From an uncultured Sulfitobacter sp. (GTDB lineage: Bacteria > Pseudomonadota > Alphaproteobacteria > Rhodobacterales > Rhodobacteraceae): DNA of 64,000 nucleotides. The translations under genes were made by a program, and so were the position numbers. Below the pieces are notes generated by a model that worked only from the letters and a program-made list of their open reading frames with translations, was not told the origin of the DNA and did no database searches. The stretch covers positions 62,001 through 126,000 of the forward strand of contig CANMZB010000012.1 in the NCBI GenBank assembly GCA_947502265.1. Direction: 5' to 3'. This document shows positions 50,807 through 59,592 of the stretch, piece by piece (positions within the stretch are counted from its first letter, which is position 1; the number at the start of each line of letters is the position of its first letter).

Positions 50807-52066
50807 TCAACGTGCGTAGCGCGCCGCCGTGAGGCCGTCGAAGGAAATCTCTGGCGTCTTTCCCAGCACCACATCGGCCACAGCGCGGCCTGAACCGCAG
50901 GCCATCGTCCAGCCCAGCGTCCCGTGACCCATATTTACAAATAGGTTGTCGTATTGCGTCGGCCCCAGAACCGGGGTTCCATCGGGGGTCATGGGGCGCA
51001 AACCGGTCCAGCCTTCGGCGCGCGAGATGTCACCGCCTTTGGGGAACAGATCGCTGATCACATGTTTCACCGTGTCGGTGGCATGGGGACCAAGGCGGTC
51101 GGAATAACCGGCGATTTCCGCCTGACCCGCTACGCGGATGCGGTCGCCCAGACGGGTGATGGCAACCTTGTGGGTTTCGTCCATGATTGTGGATTGCGGG
51201 GCAAATGCGTCGTCGGTGACGGGCAACGTGACCGAGTACCCCTTGACCGGATAGACGGGCAATTTGATGCCAATGGGGTTCAGCACGTTCACAGCATAGC
51301 TGCCCATGGCACAGACATAGGCATCACCCGTAATGCGGCCGGCGATTTCGGTATCGAGGCCAGCGATTTTGCCGTTTTCGACGGCGATGGATTTGACCGT
51401 CTGGCCGTATTGGAACTCCACCCCCATTTCGACGCATTTTTCGGTCAATGCGATGGTGAACAGGCGGCAATCTCCGGTGCGGTCGGCAGTCAGACGTAAC
51501 CCGCCGACGAATTTGTCACGGACCTCTGCCAATGCCGGTTCGGCCGCGATACAGGCGTCGCGGTCAAGGACTTCATAGGGGGAATCGTATTCGGCCAGAA
51601 TGTCCTGATCGGCTTTTGACGCCTTTACCTGCTTTTCAGTGCGGAAAAGTTGCAGGGTGCCTTGCGCGCGGCCATCGTATTCGATGCCGGTTTCACTGAC
51701 CAGATCGGGCATCACGTCGCGCGAATAGCTTGAAACACGCACCATGCGGCCTTTGTTGATGCGATAGCTTTCTTCGTTGCAATTTCGCACCATCGACGCG
51801 CACCATTTCCACATGGTCGGGCTGACCAGTGGCCAGATGAACAACGGACGGCGTTTCATGAACATCCATTTGACGGCCTTCATCGGGATGCCGGGGGCGG
51901 CCCAAGGTGATGTCATGCCATAGCTCAACTGCCCCGCGTTGGCATAGCTGGTTTCCAGCCCCGGACCTGTCTGGCGGTCGACAACCACGACCTCTGCACC
52001 CTGCTTGGCGAGATAGTAAGCGGTGGTGACGCCGATGACGCCCGCACCCATAACGACAACTTTCAT
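50807..52066 (-). CDS. dadA: D-amino acid dehydrogenase
   Basis: A 419-aa FAD enzyme that oxidises D-amino acids to 2-oxo acids, passing electrons to quinone. FAD motif VVVMGAGVIGVTTAYYLAKQGAEVVVVD at the N-terminus; the DadA signatures ETSYANAGQLSYGMTSPWAAPG near 40-60 and LLFIWPL-like RRPLFIWPLVSPTMWKW near 72-90; and C-terminal GWTGLRPMTPDGTPVLGPT and NMGHGTLGWTMACGSGRAVADV. Length matches the family (about 415-435 aa). No alanine racemase or Lrp regulator is adjacent. The next upstream gene in this orientation is a GMC oxidoreductase 409 bases away. Confidence 0.93.
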   Translation of the reverse strand: MKVVVMGAGVIGVTTAYYLAKQGAEVVVVDRQTGPGLETSYANAGQLSYGMTSPWAAPGIPMKAVKWMFMKRRPLFIWPLVSPTMWKWCASMVRNCNEESYRINKGRMVRVSSYSRDVMPDLVSETGIEYDGRAQGTLQLFRTEKQVKASKADQDILAEYDSPYEVLDRDACIAAEPALAEVRDKFVGGLRLTADRTGDCRLFTIALTEKCVEMGVEFQYGQTVKSIAVENGKIAGLDTEIAGRITGDAYVCAMGSYAVNVLNPIGIKLPVYPVKGYSVTLPVTDDAFAPQSTIMDETHKVAITRLGDRIRVAGQAEIAGYSDRLGPHATDTVKHVISDLFPKGGDISRAEGWTGLRPMTPDGTPVLGPTQYDNLFVNMGHGTLGWTMACGSGRAVADVVLGKTPEISFDGLTAARYAR

Positions 52067-52475
52067 GGGAGATGCCTTTCAATCCTGTTCGGGCGAGGAT
52101 GCGACGGCGATTGCAAGGGTGCAAGGACTGTGTTTGGGAATGACGGGTGATTTTCCGAAAAAGGCTTTGGTGCGTGGTGTTTGCCGGCTGGCCCGTCCTG
52201 TCGCGCCCGTCCTGTCGCGCCCGTCCTAAAGCGCCCGGCGCTGCGGCTGTCGGTAACGAACGCCCGCTCTCGCCGGTGAAACTGTAGCGGAAGGTGTCCG
52301 TGTGCGCTGCGGGCATCTACTCCATCGTAGAGATCGCCAGCCCCCCGCTGGAAGGCTGTATCCGTCAAAGGTGTAAATTGGCATCTTGGGTTCCAGTCCT
52401 TGTGATCTTGCATAACCCAAGCGGGGAGACCCCTTGTTTCAGGGTGCCAATGTCTTGTTGGTTTGCCAGAGACCG
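52067..52475. other. Gene-poor stretch with 14-base tandem repeat and possible degenerate ORF
   Basis: 409 bases between dadA and the GMC gene. It holds 2.6 copies of GCCCGTCCTGTCGC at 52191-52227. On the minus strand a short reading frame starting MPIYTFDGYSLPAGGW at 52384 follows an AAGGA and resembles the start of a real protein, but soon loses a plausible sequence, so it may be a frameshifted remnant. No intact gene is supported. Confidence 0.45.
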
Positions 52476-54086
52476 TCAGCGCGCCGCCAAAATCATGTCT
52501 GCCGCTTTTTCCGCAATCATCACCACGGGGGACGCGGTATTGCCCGACGGGATGCTGGGCATGATGGACGCATCGACAATCCGCAGACCTTGCAAGCCGT
52601 GAACCCGCAGATCAGTGCCAACCACCGCCATCGGGTCGGACCCCATTTTGCAGGTGCCTACAGGATGAAAGATCGTCGTTGCGATGTTGCCTGCCTGCTC
52701 CAGCAGCGCGCCGTCGCTTTGGTGTAGCGGGCCGGGCAGGATTTCTTCGGGTGTATGGGGGCGCAGGGCCTTGGCCGTCATGATTTGCCGTGCCTGTTTG
52801 ATCGAGGTGACGGCGATGCGTTTGTCGCTTTCGGCGGACAGGTAATTCAGGCGGATGTCGGGCTGTGCGGTGCTGTCGGGGGTCACGACATGGGAACTGC
52901 CAACGCTGTCGGGCCGCAGATTGCAGACGGACACGGTGATGGCCGGAAAAGGATGCAAGGGATCGCCAAGCTTGTCCGTGGACAGCGGTTGTACATGATA
53001 TTCCAGATCGGGGGTCGCCATCGCCGGATCGGATTTGGTGAACATGCCGAACTGGCTGGGTGCCATGGACAACGGTCCGCTTTGCCGAAACAGGTATTCC
53101 ATCCCCATGCGCGCCTTGCCGGCGATCGAATTGGCCATGGTGTTCAACGTCTTGGTGTTGCTGACCTTAAAGACGGTCCGGATTTGTAGATGGTCCTGAA
53201 GGTTTTCGCCCACGCCGGCACTTTCGTGGCGCGGTGTCAGTCCGATATCTGCGATCAGGTCGGGCTGGCCGATGCCCGAATATTCGAGAATTCTGGGCGA
53301 GTTGATGGCACCGGCGCACAGCAGCACCTCGCCCTCGCACAGCGCCTGCATCTGTTTGCCATTGTGGCTGAAACACACGCCGGTAACCCGCTTTTCCTCA
53401 AGGATCACGTGGAGGGTTTCGGCATGTGTCAAAACCCGCAGATTGGGCCGGTTGAGGGCAGGGCGCAGAAAGCCACGCGCGGTGCTCCAGCGCACGCCAT
53501 CTTTCTGATTGACCTCGAAAAACCCCGATCCTTCATTGTCGCCGTCGTTGAAGTCGGCGCGTGGAGTGATGCCGAATTCCGCAGCACCTTCCTGAACCGC
53601 TTTCAGGATGTCCCATTCCAGCCGCTGCTTTGAAACTTTCCATTCGCCCCCGCCGTGATGCAGGGGGGATTTCGGATCGTGGTGATCTTCGGATTTAAGG
53701 AAATAGGGCAGCACATCGTCCCACCCCCAGCCGGTATTGCCCAACTGCCGCCAGTGGTCATAATCGGCGGCTTGCCCGCGCATATAGATCATGCCGTTGA
53801 CCGACGAACACCCGCCAAGGATCTTGCCACGGGGATACACAAGGCTGCGCCCGTTCAGGCCCGGTTCGGCGGCGGTTTTCATCATCCAGTCGGTGCGCGG
53901 ATTCCCGATGCAATACAGGTAGCCTATGGGGATTTTCACCCAATGATAATTGTCCTTGCCCCCCGCCTCCAAAAGCAGAACCTTGTTGGCAGGGTTCGCT
54001 GACAGCCGGTTTGCAAGAACACAGCCGGCCGTGCCTGCGCCCACGATGATATAATCGTATCGACCGTCCAGAGTTTCAGTTTCCAT
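52476..54086 (-). CDS. GMC family oxidoreductase (choline dehydrogenase-like)
   Basis: A 536-aa FAD alcohol oxidoreductase. N-terminal ADP-binding motif YDYIIVGAGTAGCVLANRLS at residues 10-29 and LLLEAGG; GMC signature 1 PRGKILGGCSSVNGMIYMRG near 85-105; signature 2 AGAINSPRILEYSGIG near 260-275; catalytic-site TIFHPVGTCKMG near 465 and SGNTASPVVMIAEKAAD at the end. Close relatives oxidise choline, glycol ethers or other primary alcohols; without betB or betI alongside, choline is not favoured. It is divergent from a GlcD-like dehydrogenase. Confidence 0.92.
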   Translation of the reverse strand: METETLDGRYDYIIVGAGTAGCVLANRLSANPANKVLLLEAGGKDNYHWVKIPIGYLYCIGNPRTDWMMKTAAEPGLNGRSLVYPRGKILGGCSSVNGMIYMRGQAADYDHWRQLGNTGWGWDDVLPYFLKSEDHHDPKSPLHHGGGEWKVSKQRLEWDILKAVQEGAAEFGITPRADFNDGDNEGSGFFEVNQKDGVRWSTARGFLRPALNRPNLRVLTHAETLHVILEEKRVTGVCFSHNGKQMQALCEGEVLLCAGAINSPRILEYSGIGQPDLIADIGLTPRHESAGVGENLQDHLQIRTVFKVSNTKTLNTMANSIAGKARMGMEYLFRQSGPLSMAPSQFGMFTKSDPAMATPDLEYHVQPLSTDKLGDPLHPFPAITVSVCNLRPDSVGSSHVVTPDSTAQPDIRLNYLSAESDKRIAVTSIKQARQIMTAKALRPHTPEEILPGPLHQSDGALLEQAGNIATTIFHPVGTCKMGSDPMAVVGTDLRVHGLQGLRIVDASIMPSIPSGNTASPVVMIAEKAADMILAAR

Positions 54087-54365
54087 GGCTCATATCCTTT
54101 CCGAAACCGCTCCATGCGGGCGTCAAATCCTGCCTGTCCGCATCGCGATCTACATCGCAAACCGGCCCGTTCAAGATTTGGGAGACAGTCTTGCCGTGAT
54201 CGGGTCATTGCCGCAATGCCAAGTTCGCAGATCGTCACCCGTTTTGCTGGCGAGATGGCCCCTGCGGGGGACCGCGCGGATAATCACTGCGCGACAAGCC
54301 CTTGCCAAGTTGAATGCAGAAGGTGAAAGTGAGAACAGATACTAACCGGGAGTAGACAATCCAAT

Positions 54366-55775
54366 ATGCAGATAGAAGTTCTTGACGCCCTGCACCGTAT
54401 TCTTGGTGACAAGGGGCTGGTGACGGGCGGGGATGTCCACGCCGGCTACCATACGGATTCGCGCGGTGCCGGAGAGGTGCGTCCAGAAGTGGTGCTGCGT
54501 CCGGCCTCTACCGAAGAGATGTCGCAGATCATGGCGGTCTGCCACGCTGCCTCACAGCCGGTTGTCGTGCAGGGGGGGTTGACCGGTCTGGTCGTCGGCG
54601 CCCGGCCGCAGCACGGTGAAGTTGTCATCAATCTGGAGCGTATGAGCCGGATCGAGAACATTGATCCAAAGGCGGGAACGATCACGGTGCAGGCGGGCAC
54701 ACCGTTACAAGTGGTGCAGGAAGCCGCAGATGCGATGGACATGGTGTACCCTCTGGATCTGGGCGCGCGCGGGTCGTGTACCATCGGCGGAAACCTGTCC
54801 ACCAACGCGGGGGGCAACAGGGTGATCCGCTATGGCATGACGCGTGATCTGACGCTGGGAGTCGAAGCGGTTCTGGCCGACGGGACAATCATCAACAGCC
54901 TGAACGGGTATATCAAGAACAACACCGGCTATGATCTCAAGCAGGTGTTCATCGGCAGCGAGGGGACGCTTGGCCTGATTACCCGCGCGACTTTGCGGCT
55001 TTATCCCAAACCCAAGACACAGGTGGTGGGATTCTGCGCGGTTGACAGCTTTGACGCTGTGTCGGATTTGATGATGCACATGCGATCGGGCCTTGGGGCG
55101 GATCTCAGCGCGTTTGAAGTGATCTGGTCCAGAACCTATGACGCGATTCTGGCGGATGTCGCAGGCATCAAGGCACCCGTGCCCGCAGGCCATGCGTTTT
55201 ATGTGCTGATCGAAATGATGGGCTCTGATCCGGTCAATGACACCGAGAAATTCGAAACCTGTCTGGGCGAGGCGCTTGAGCGGGAGATGATTGCAGATGC
55301 TGTTTTGTCGCGCTCCAACGCCGAGATTGACGCGTTCTGGAATATCCGCGACGGGATGGCGGAAGCGATGGGCAAACAGCAGCCCGCCGTGGGCTTCGAC
55401 ATAAGTCTGTCCATCCCTGATATGAAAACCATTGAAGAGAAGCTGCTCGACCGGCTGCAGTCTGCCTTGGGCGATGTTCGTCTGTTTGTCGGCGGACATC
55501 TGGCCGACGGAAATCTTCATCTGGTCGCAAAATCCGTTGTCGAGGGGGCGCAACCCAGAGAGCGGATACAGCAGATCGTCTATGATTATGTGGGCGAGGT
55601 CGGAGGCTCGATCTCTGCCGAGCACGGGATCGGAACGCTGAAACGTGACTATCTCGGGCGCAGTCGCAGCGCCGCCGAACTTGCGATGATGCGCACGCTT
55701 AAACAGGCGATGGACCCTAAAAACCTGCTTAATCCCGGACGTGTCTTCAGTATGCACGCCGACTTTAACGAATAG
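54366..55775 (+). CDS. FAD-linked D-2-hydroxyacid dehydrogenase (GlcD/D-lactate type)
   Basis: A 469-aa VAO-type flavoprotein. FAD-binding domain: VVVQGGLTGLVVGARP, GSCTIGGNLSTNAGGNRVIRYG around residues 140-160, NNTGYDLKQVFIGSEGTLGLITRATLRL around 185-210. C-terminal cap: VGGHLADGNLHLVAKS and the family end GSISAEHGIGTLKRDYL with the His of the substrate site, then LKQAMDPKNLLNPGRVF. This fits D-lactate, D-2-hydroxyglutarate or glycolate dehydrogenase subunits. No GlcE/F genes follow; instead an aminotransferase begins 22 bases on, so a 2-hydroxy acid to 2-oxo acid to amino acid path is conceivable. Confidence 0.9.
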   Translation: MQIEVLDALHRILGDKGLVTGGDVHAGYHTDSRGAGEVRPEVVLRPASTEEMSQIMAVCHAASQPVVVQGGLTGLVVGARPQHGEVVINLERMSRIENIDPKAGTITVQAGTPLQVVQEAADAMDMVYPLDLGARGSCTIGGNLSTNAGGNRVIRYGMTRDLTLGVEAVLADGTIINSLNGYIKNNTGYDLKQVFIGSEGTLGLITRATLRLYPKPKTQVVGFCAVDSFDAVSDLMMHMRSGLGADLSAFEVIWSRTYDAILADVAGIKAPVPAGHAFYVLIEMMGSDPVNDTEKFETCLGEALEREMIADAVLSRSNAEIDAFWNIRDGMAEAMGKQQPAVGFDISLSIPDMKTIEEKLLDRLQSALGDVRLFVGGHLADGNLHLVAKSVVEGAQPRERIQQIVYDYVGEVGGSISAEHGIGTLKRDYLGRSRSAAELAMMRTLKQAMDPKNLLNPGRVFSMHADFNE

Positions 55776-55796
55776 AATCCAAAGGAATTGACCCCC

Positions 55797-57047
55797 ATGA
55801 CGTTTGATGTCTCCGCATTGTTTCGCAGTGATTTGCCGGCACCTGCGCCAGCGAAGTTCAAAGCATTCCCGCCCTACAATTTTGTCGGCGGTCATAATGA
55901 TGCTGCCAGTGTTCCTGTTGAGGCTTTGACTGCCGCCGCGGCGCGCATAATCGCACAGGAAGGCGCGTCGCTGGCGACTTACGGGTTGAACAGCGGGCCG
56001 CAAGGATACCGGCCTCTGCGCGAATTCATCGCCGGATGGATGAAGGACTGCGCAGGTATGCAGGACACCGCGGACGAGGTATTGATCACCTCCGGCTCGC
56101 TTCAGGCGATGGATCTGGTGAACCAGTTGTTGCTGGGACCGGGCGACATGGTGGTTGCCGAAGAGGCCACTTACGGCGGCGCGCTGACGCGGCTTTCGCG
56201 GCTTGGCATGCCCTATCTGGGTGTGCGTCTGGATGATGACGGAATTGACATGACGCATCTGGCCGAGTTGCTGGAGGCCCAGAAGCAAGCCGGAAAGCCG
56301 GTCAAATTCATCTACACCATCCCGACGGTTCAAAACCCGACCGGCGGTGTGATGCCATTGGAACGCCGTCATCAAATGCTGGATCTTGCCGCGCGCTACG
56401 ATTGTCTGATTTTCGAGGACGATTGCTATGCCGATCTTTTGTGGACCGGCACCCGTCCGCCTTCAATACGGGCGCTGGACGCCGAGGCTGCCAAGGCCGA
56501 GGGGCGGGCCAATCGGGTCATTTACTGCGGCTCGTTCTCCAAGTCGCTGGCGCCCGCCTTGCGCATCGGGTTCATCATGGCCGACTGGCCGGTTCTGGCG
56601 CAGATGATGCCCCTTAAGACCGATGGCGGCACCGGCGCGCTGGATCAGATGGTTCTGGCCGAATTCTGCAAGGATCACTTTGCAGGCCACGTCAGGCAGT
56701 TGCGCGGGCAACTCAAGGCCAAGTGCGACGCAACGATACAGGCGCTTGAGGAGAATTTTGGCACAGTGGCGGAGTACACGGTGCCGCTGGGCGGGATTTT
56801 CATATGGATCACATTGCCCGATAGCGTGGACACTACAAAGCTCGCTATGGAAGCCCTCAAAGAAGGCGTTGCGATCAATCCGGGTGCGGAGTGGGCAGTA
56901 AACGGCCCCGATAACCGCAACCGGATGCGGTTGTGCTTTGGCCACCCTGACGAGGCTGAAATCCGCGACGGGATCGCACGGCTTGCGGTGATCTGCCATC
57001 GCGAATTTGGTGTGCCGGAGCGTATCTCGAATACCGCACAACCGTGA
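55797..57047 (+). CDS. PLP-dependent aminotransferase, class I/II (2-aminoadipate AT-like)
   Basis: A 416-aa fold-type I aminotransferase. GHNDAASVPVEAL and YGLNSGPQGYRPLREFIAGW near 60-80 match the LysN/MocR-type catalytic domain, followed by TSGSLQAMDLVNQLL, PTVQNPTGG (Asn ligand), IFEDDCYADL (Asp ligand) and the Schiff-base lysine in GSFSKSLAPALRIGFI near 245-260; RMRLCFGHP carries the carboxylate-binding Arg. ATG at 55797 is preferred over TTG at 55788; AAAGGA lies upstream. It is cotranscribed with the flavoprotein before it and the SDR 49 bases after it. Confidence 0.9.
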   Translation: MTFDVSALFRSDLPAPAPAKFKAFPPYNFVGGHNDAASVPVEALTAAAARIIAQEGASLATYGLNSGPQGYRPLREFIAGWMKDCAGMQDTADEVLITSGSLQAMDLVNQLLLGPGDMVVAEEATYGGALTRLSRLGMPYLGVRLDDDGIDMTHLAELLEAQKQAGKPVKFIYTIPTVQNPTGGVMPLERRHQMLDLAARYDCLIFEDDCYADLLWTGTRPPSIRALDAEAAKAEGRANRVIYCGSFSKSLAPALRIGFIMADWPVLAQMMPLKTDGGTGALDQMVLAEFCKDHFAGHVRQLRGQLKAKCDATIQALEENFGTVAEYTVPLGGIFIWITLPDSVDTTKLAMEALKEGVAINPGAEWAVNGPDNRNRMRLCFGHPDEAEIRDGIARLAVICHREFGVPERISNTAQP

Positions 57048-57096
57048 AACCGGCTCAAACCGCAGAACGGCGAAGCAACAACTAAAGGTACGAAAC

Positions 57097-57885
57097 ATGA
57101 GTGATCTTGATGGGCGCATTGCGCTGGTAACAGGTTCTGCCACTGGGTTAGGACGTTCGATTGCAGTGAAGCTGGCAGAGCGCGGGGCGGATGTTATCAT
57201 CAACTACTCACGCTCTGCCGCAGAAGCGGAAGAAGCCGCTGATCTTTGTCGTGCAGCAGGATCACAGGTGGAAGTGGTGAAGGCGAATGTGGCCGATCCC
57301 GCCGGCTGTAAATCGTTGGCTGAAGCGGCACAGCGTCGGGGGCGGCTGGATATTCTGGTCAACAATGCTGGCATTACACGACATGCGCGCGACCACTCCG
57401 ATCTCGATGCGCTTTCGAAAGACGACTTTATGGATATTTACGAGGTCAATGTGGTTGGGCCTTATCTGATGATGCAGGCGACCAAAGCGCTCCTTGTGGG
57501 GGCACATAAGACAACAGGAAGATCCAGCGCGGTTCTTAACACATCGTCAATCGCGGGAATTAAGGGGCTTGGGTCGTCTGTTGCCTATGCCGCCTCGAAG
57601 GGGGCGCTTAACACGATGACGGTTTCTTTGGCGCGCGCGCTGGCACCCGCCATCCGCGTAAATGCGATTTGCCCAGGTTTCATCGGGACGCGCTGGTTCA
57701 AGGACACGATGGATGAGGAAGCCTTTGAAAGCAGGCTTCGCAAGGTCGAAGCCGCGACACCTCTCGGGGTTGCATCCGGCCCCGACGACATCGCCGATAC
57801 CGCATTGTTTTTCCTGTCTGATGCATCCAGACATGTGACCGGCGAATTGCTGTTGGTAGATGCCGGATTACACCTCGGCACATGA
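57097..57885 (+). CDS. Short-chain dehydrogenase/reductase (FabG-like)
   Basis: A 262-aa SDR. Coenzyme motif ALVTGSATGLGRSIAVKLAERG at residues 8-29, NNAG at about 88, catalytic Ser in NTSSIAGIKGLGSS, YAASKGA with Tyr and Lys near 166-170, and NAICPGFIGTRWF. An Arg-free acidic-poor beta-2 (IINYSRSAAEAE) suggests NADP preference. Length is normal. It ends the three-gene flavoprotein-aminotransferase-SDR cluster; a 410-base stretch follows before the acyl-CoA dehydrogenase. Confidence 0.9.
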   Translation: MSDLDGRIALVTGSATGLGRSIAVKLAERGADVIINYSRSAAEAEEAADLCRAAGSQVEVVKANVADPAGCKSLAEAAQRRGRLDILVNNAGITRHARDHSDLDALSKDDFMDIYEVNVVGPYLMMQATKALLVGAHKTTGRSSAVLNTSSIAGIKGLGSSVAYAASKGALNTMTVSLARALAPAIRVNAICPGFIGTRWFKDTMDEEAFESRLRKVEAATPLGVASGPDDIADTALFFLSDASRHVTGELLLVDAGLHLGT

Positions 57886-58295
57886 TCTGAAGCTTTCACA
57901 GCCAAACCCTGTTTGCGCAGTCAAATAAGATAGCGACCCGATCGCATGCAGCCTTGGGCCGGGGGCGTGCCCGTTTGCTTGGCATGGGAATAGGCGCGCC
58001 ACCGATGGCCCATATTGCTCCCCGACGTTTTTGTGCGGTGTTTGATCTAGCGCAAGGTGTGCTTGTCAGGCTGGAGTATCGTCCGCATGGCAGGCCTGTG
58101 CGCCTGCGCCGAGATACACGATCTGTCCGGCCCTGACGCGGGCGGACTGGACCCGAAAGCGACCCGATTGCATGTTAGAAGACCGTTAGATTGATCATTC
58201 GAAACCCGTGGGCCTGACGGCCCTTTTTCTGTGGTGATAAAGCTTTTGCCGCAATGCTGTGAAGGGGTTCGAGCCAAACAAACAGGAGAAGTCCA
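57886..58295 (+). other. Gene-free stretch with 17-base direct repeat and terminator
   Basis: 410 bases without a supportable ORF. AGCGACCCGATCGCATG at 57932-57948 recurs at 58158-58174 with one change (C to T), 226 bases apart. An intrinsic terminator sits at 58210-58228, too far from the SDR stop (325 bases) to be its obvious end, so a small untranslated RNA or a decayed element between them is possible. Confidence 0.45.
58210..58228 (+). terminator. Rho-independent terminator
   Basis: GGGCC-TGAC-GGCCC followed by five T. It lies 68 bases before the likely start of the acyl-CoA dehydrogenase gene and ends whatever transcript crosses the preceding gap. Confidence 0.75.
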
Positions 58296-59546
58296 ATCGA
58301 ATTTTCACATTCCGCACGAAGCGAAGAGTATCGTCAACGCGTTACAGATTTCATGGATAGCTATATCGTTCCGCGAAACATGCAGTGGCGTAAAGATGTG
58401 GAATCGGGGATATTTCCGGTTTCATTCATGACTGACATCAAGGCACTGGCAAAGTCGGAGGGGCTGTGGAATCTGTTCTTGCCGGGGTTGAAGGACGATG
58501 AACCGGGTACGGGCCTCAGCAATCTGGATTACGCTCCTCTTGCAGAAGTAATGGGGCGGATTTCGTGGGCTTCGGAAGTTTTTAATTGTAGCGCACCCGA
58601 CACGGGCAACATGGAACTGTTGCACATGTTCGCATCCGCAAAGCAACGCGAGGATTGGTTGGTGCCGCTTCTCGACGGCGACATAAGATCTGCCTTTGCG
58701 ATGTCCGAGCCAGACGTGCCGTCCTCGGATGCCACCAACATTCAGACGTCGATAAGCAAAGATGGCAACGGCTACAGGATAAGCGGGCGAAAATGGTTCA
58801 TCACCAACGCGGCCCATCCTGATTGCAAGTTTCTGATCGTCATGGGCAAAACCGATCCGGACGCCCCGCGCCATCGTCAGCAAAGCATGGTGCTTGTCCC
58901 TATCGACACACCCGGAGTGGAGATCAAGCGCAACATCCCCATTCTCAACCATCACATCCCCGAGGGGCATTGCGAGATTCTGTTCCGCAATGTGAAAGTG
59001 CCGGCAGACAATCTTTTGGGCGGGGAGGGGGACGGCTTTATGATGGCGCAGGCCCGCTTGGGGCCGGGCCGTATTCATCATTGCATGCGCTCTATCGGTC
59101 AGGCCGAACTTGCCCTTGAACTGATGTGTGACCGCGCGCACGAGCGCAAGACATTCGGCACGTACCTGAATGATCGTGCCAATGTTGCCGATTGGGTTGC
59201 ACAGTCGCGTATCGAAATAGAACAGGCGCGGCTGCTGGTGCTGAAAGCCGCATGGATGATTGATAACGTCGGTGCCAAAGCCGCCCAAAAAGAAATCGCC
59301 ATGATCAAGGCGCTGGTCCCGTCGATGCTGTGTCGTGTGACGGACCGCGCGATGCAAACGTTCGGCGCGATGGGGATGAGCCCTGACACACCGCTGGGCG
59401 ATATCTACACATGGGGGCGGGCATTACGCTTTGCGGATGGCCCCGATGAGGTGCATCTGAGGGCCATTTCCAATATGGAGTTCAAGGCAAGTAAGGAACG
59501 CTTTGGCGAATCCGCAAAATATTTGACGCCATCGACGAGCGGCTAA
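58296..59546 (+). CDS. Acyl-CoA dehydrogenase (ACAD11-like), likely non-ATG start
   Basis: An FAD acyl-CoA dehydrogenase, 416 aa if begun at ATC 58296 or 397 aa from ATG 58353. The frame upstream of the ATG reads E-F-S-H-S-A-R-S-E-E-Y-R-Q-R-V-T-D-F, the normal N-terminal helix of the family, and AGGAG at 58284-58288 is 7 bases before ATC 58296, where relatives would have their Met. Other marks: SAFAMSEPDVPSSDATNIQTS, RKWFITNAAHPDCKFLIVMGK, ARLGPGRIHHCMR with the conserved RIHHC, HERKTFGTYLNDR, and QTFGAMGMSPDTPLGDIY. The last genes before it are unrelated; a TRAP dctM converges on it. Confidence 0.88.
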   Translation: MEFSHSARSEEYRQRVTDFMDSYIVPRNMQWRKDVESGIFPVSFMTDIKALAKSEGLWNLFLPGLKDDEPGTGLSNLDYAPLAEVMGRISWASEVFNCSAPDTGNMELLHMFASAKQREDWLVPLLDGDIRSAFAMSEPDVPSSDATNIQTSISKDGNGYRISGRKWFITNAAHPDCKFLIVMGKTDPDAPRHRQQSMVLVPIDTPGVEIKRNIPILNHHIPEGHCEILFRNVKVPADNLLGGEGDGFMMAQARLGPGRIHHCMRSIGQAELALELMCDRAHERKTFGTYLNDRANVADWVAQSRIEIEQARLLVLKAAWMIDNVGAKAAQKEIAMIKALVPSMLCRVTDRAMQTFGAMGMSPDTPLGDIYTWGRALRFADGPDEVHLRAISNMEFKASKERFGESAKYLTPSTSG

Positions 59547-59592
59547 GCCGCTGTCCGGCGGGGTATCGGGGCGCAATAACCCGAACCCCGCG

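Noticed and set aside
54087-54365. Small ORFs between the GMC gene and the GlcD-like gene
   Set aside because: This 279-base gap is a divergent promoter region; the frames in it overlap gene starts and lack ribosome sites.
54705-56375. Minus-strand frame of 556 codons across the flavoprotein and aminotransferase
   Set aside because: It spans the junction of two real plus-strand genes and shows no domain.
57954-58136. Small 60-codon plus-strand ORF in the gap before the acyl-CoA dehydrogenase
   Set aside because: Arg-rich composition, no ribosome site and no recognisable domain.
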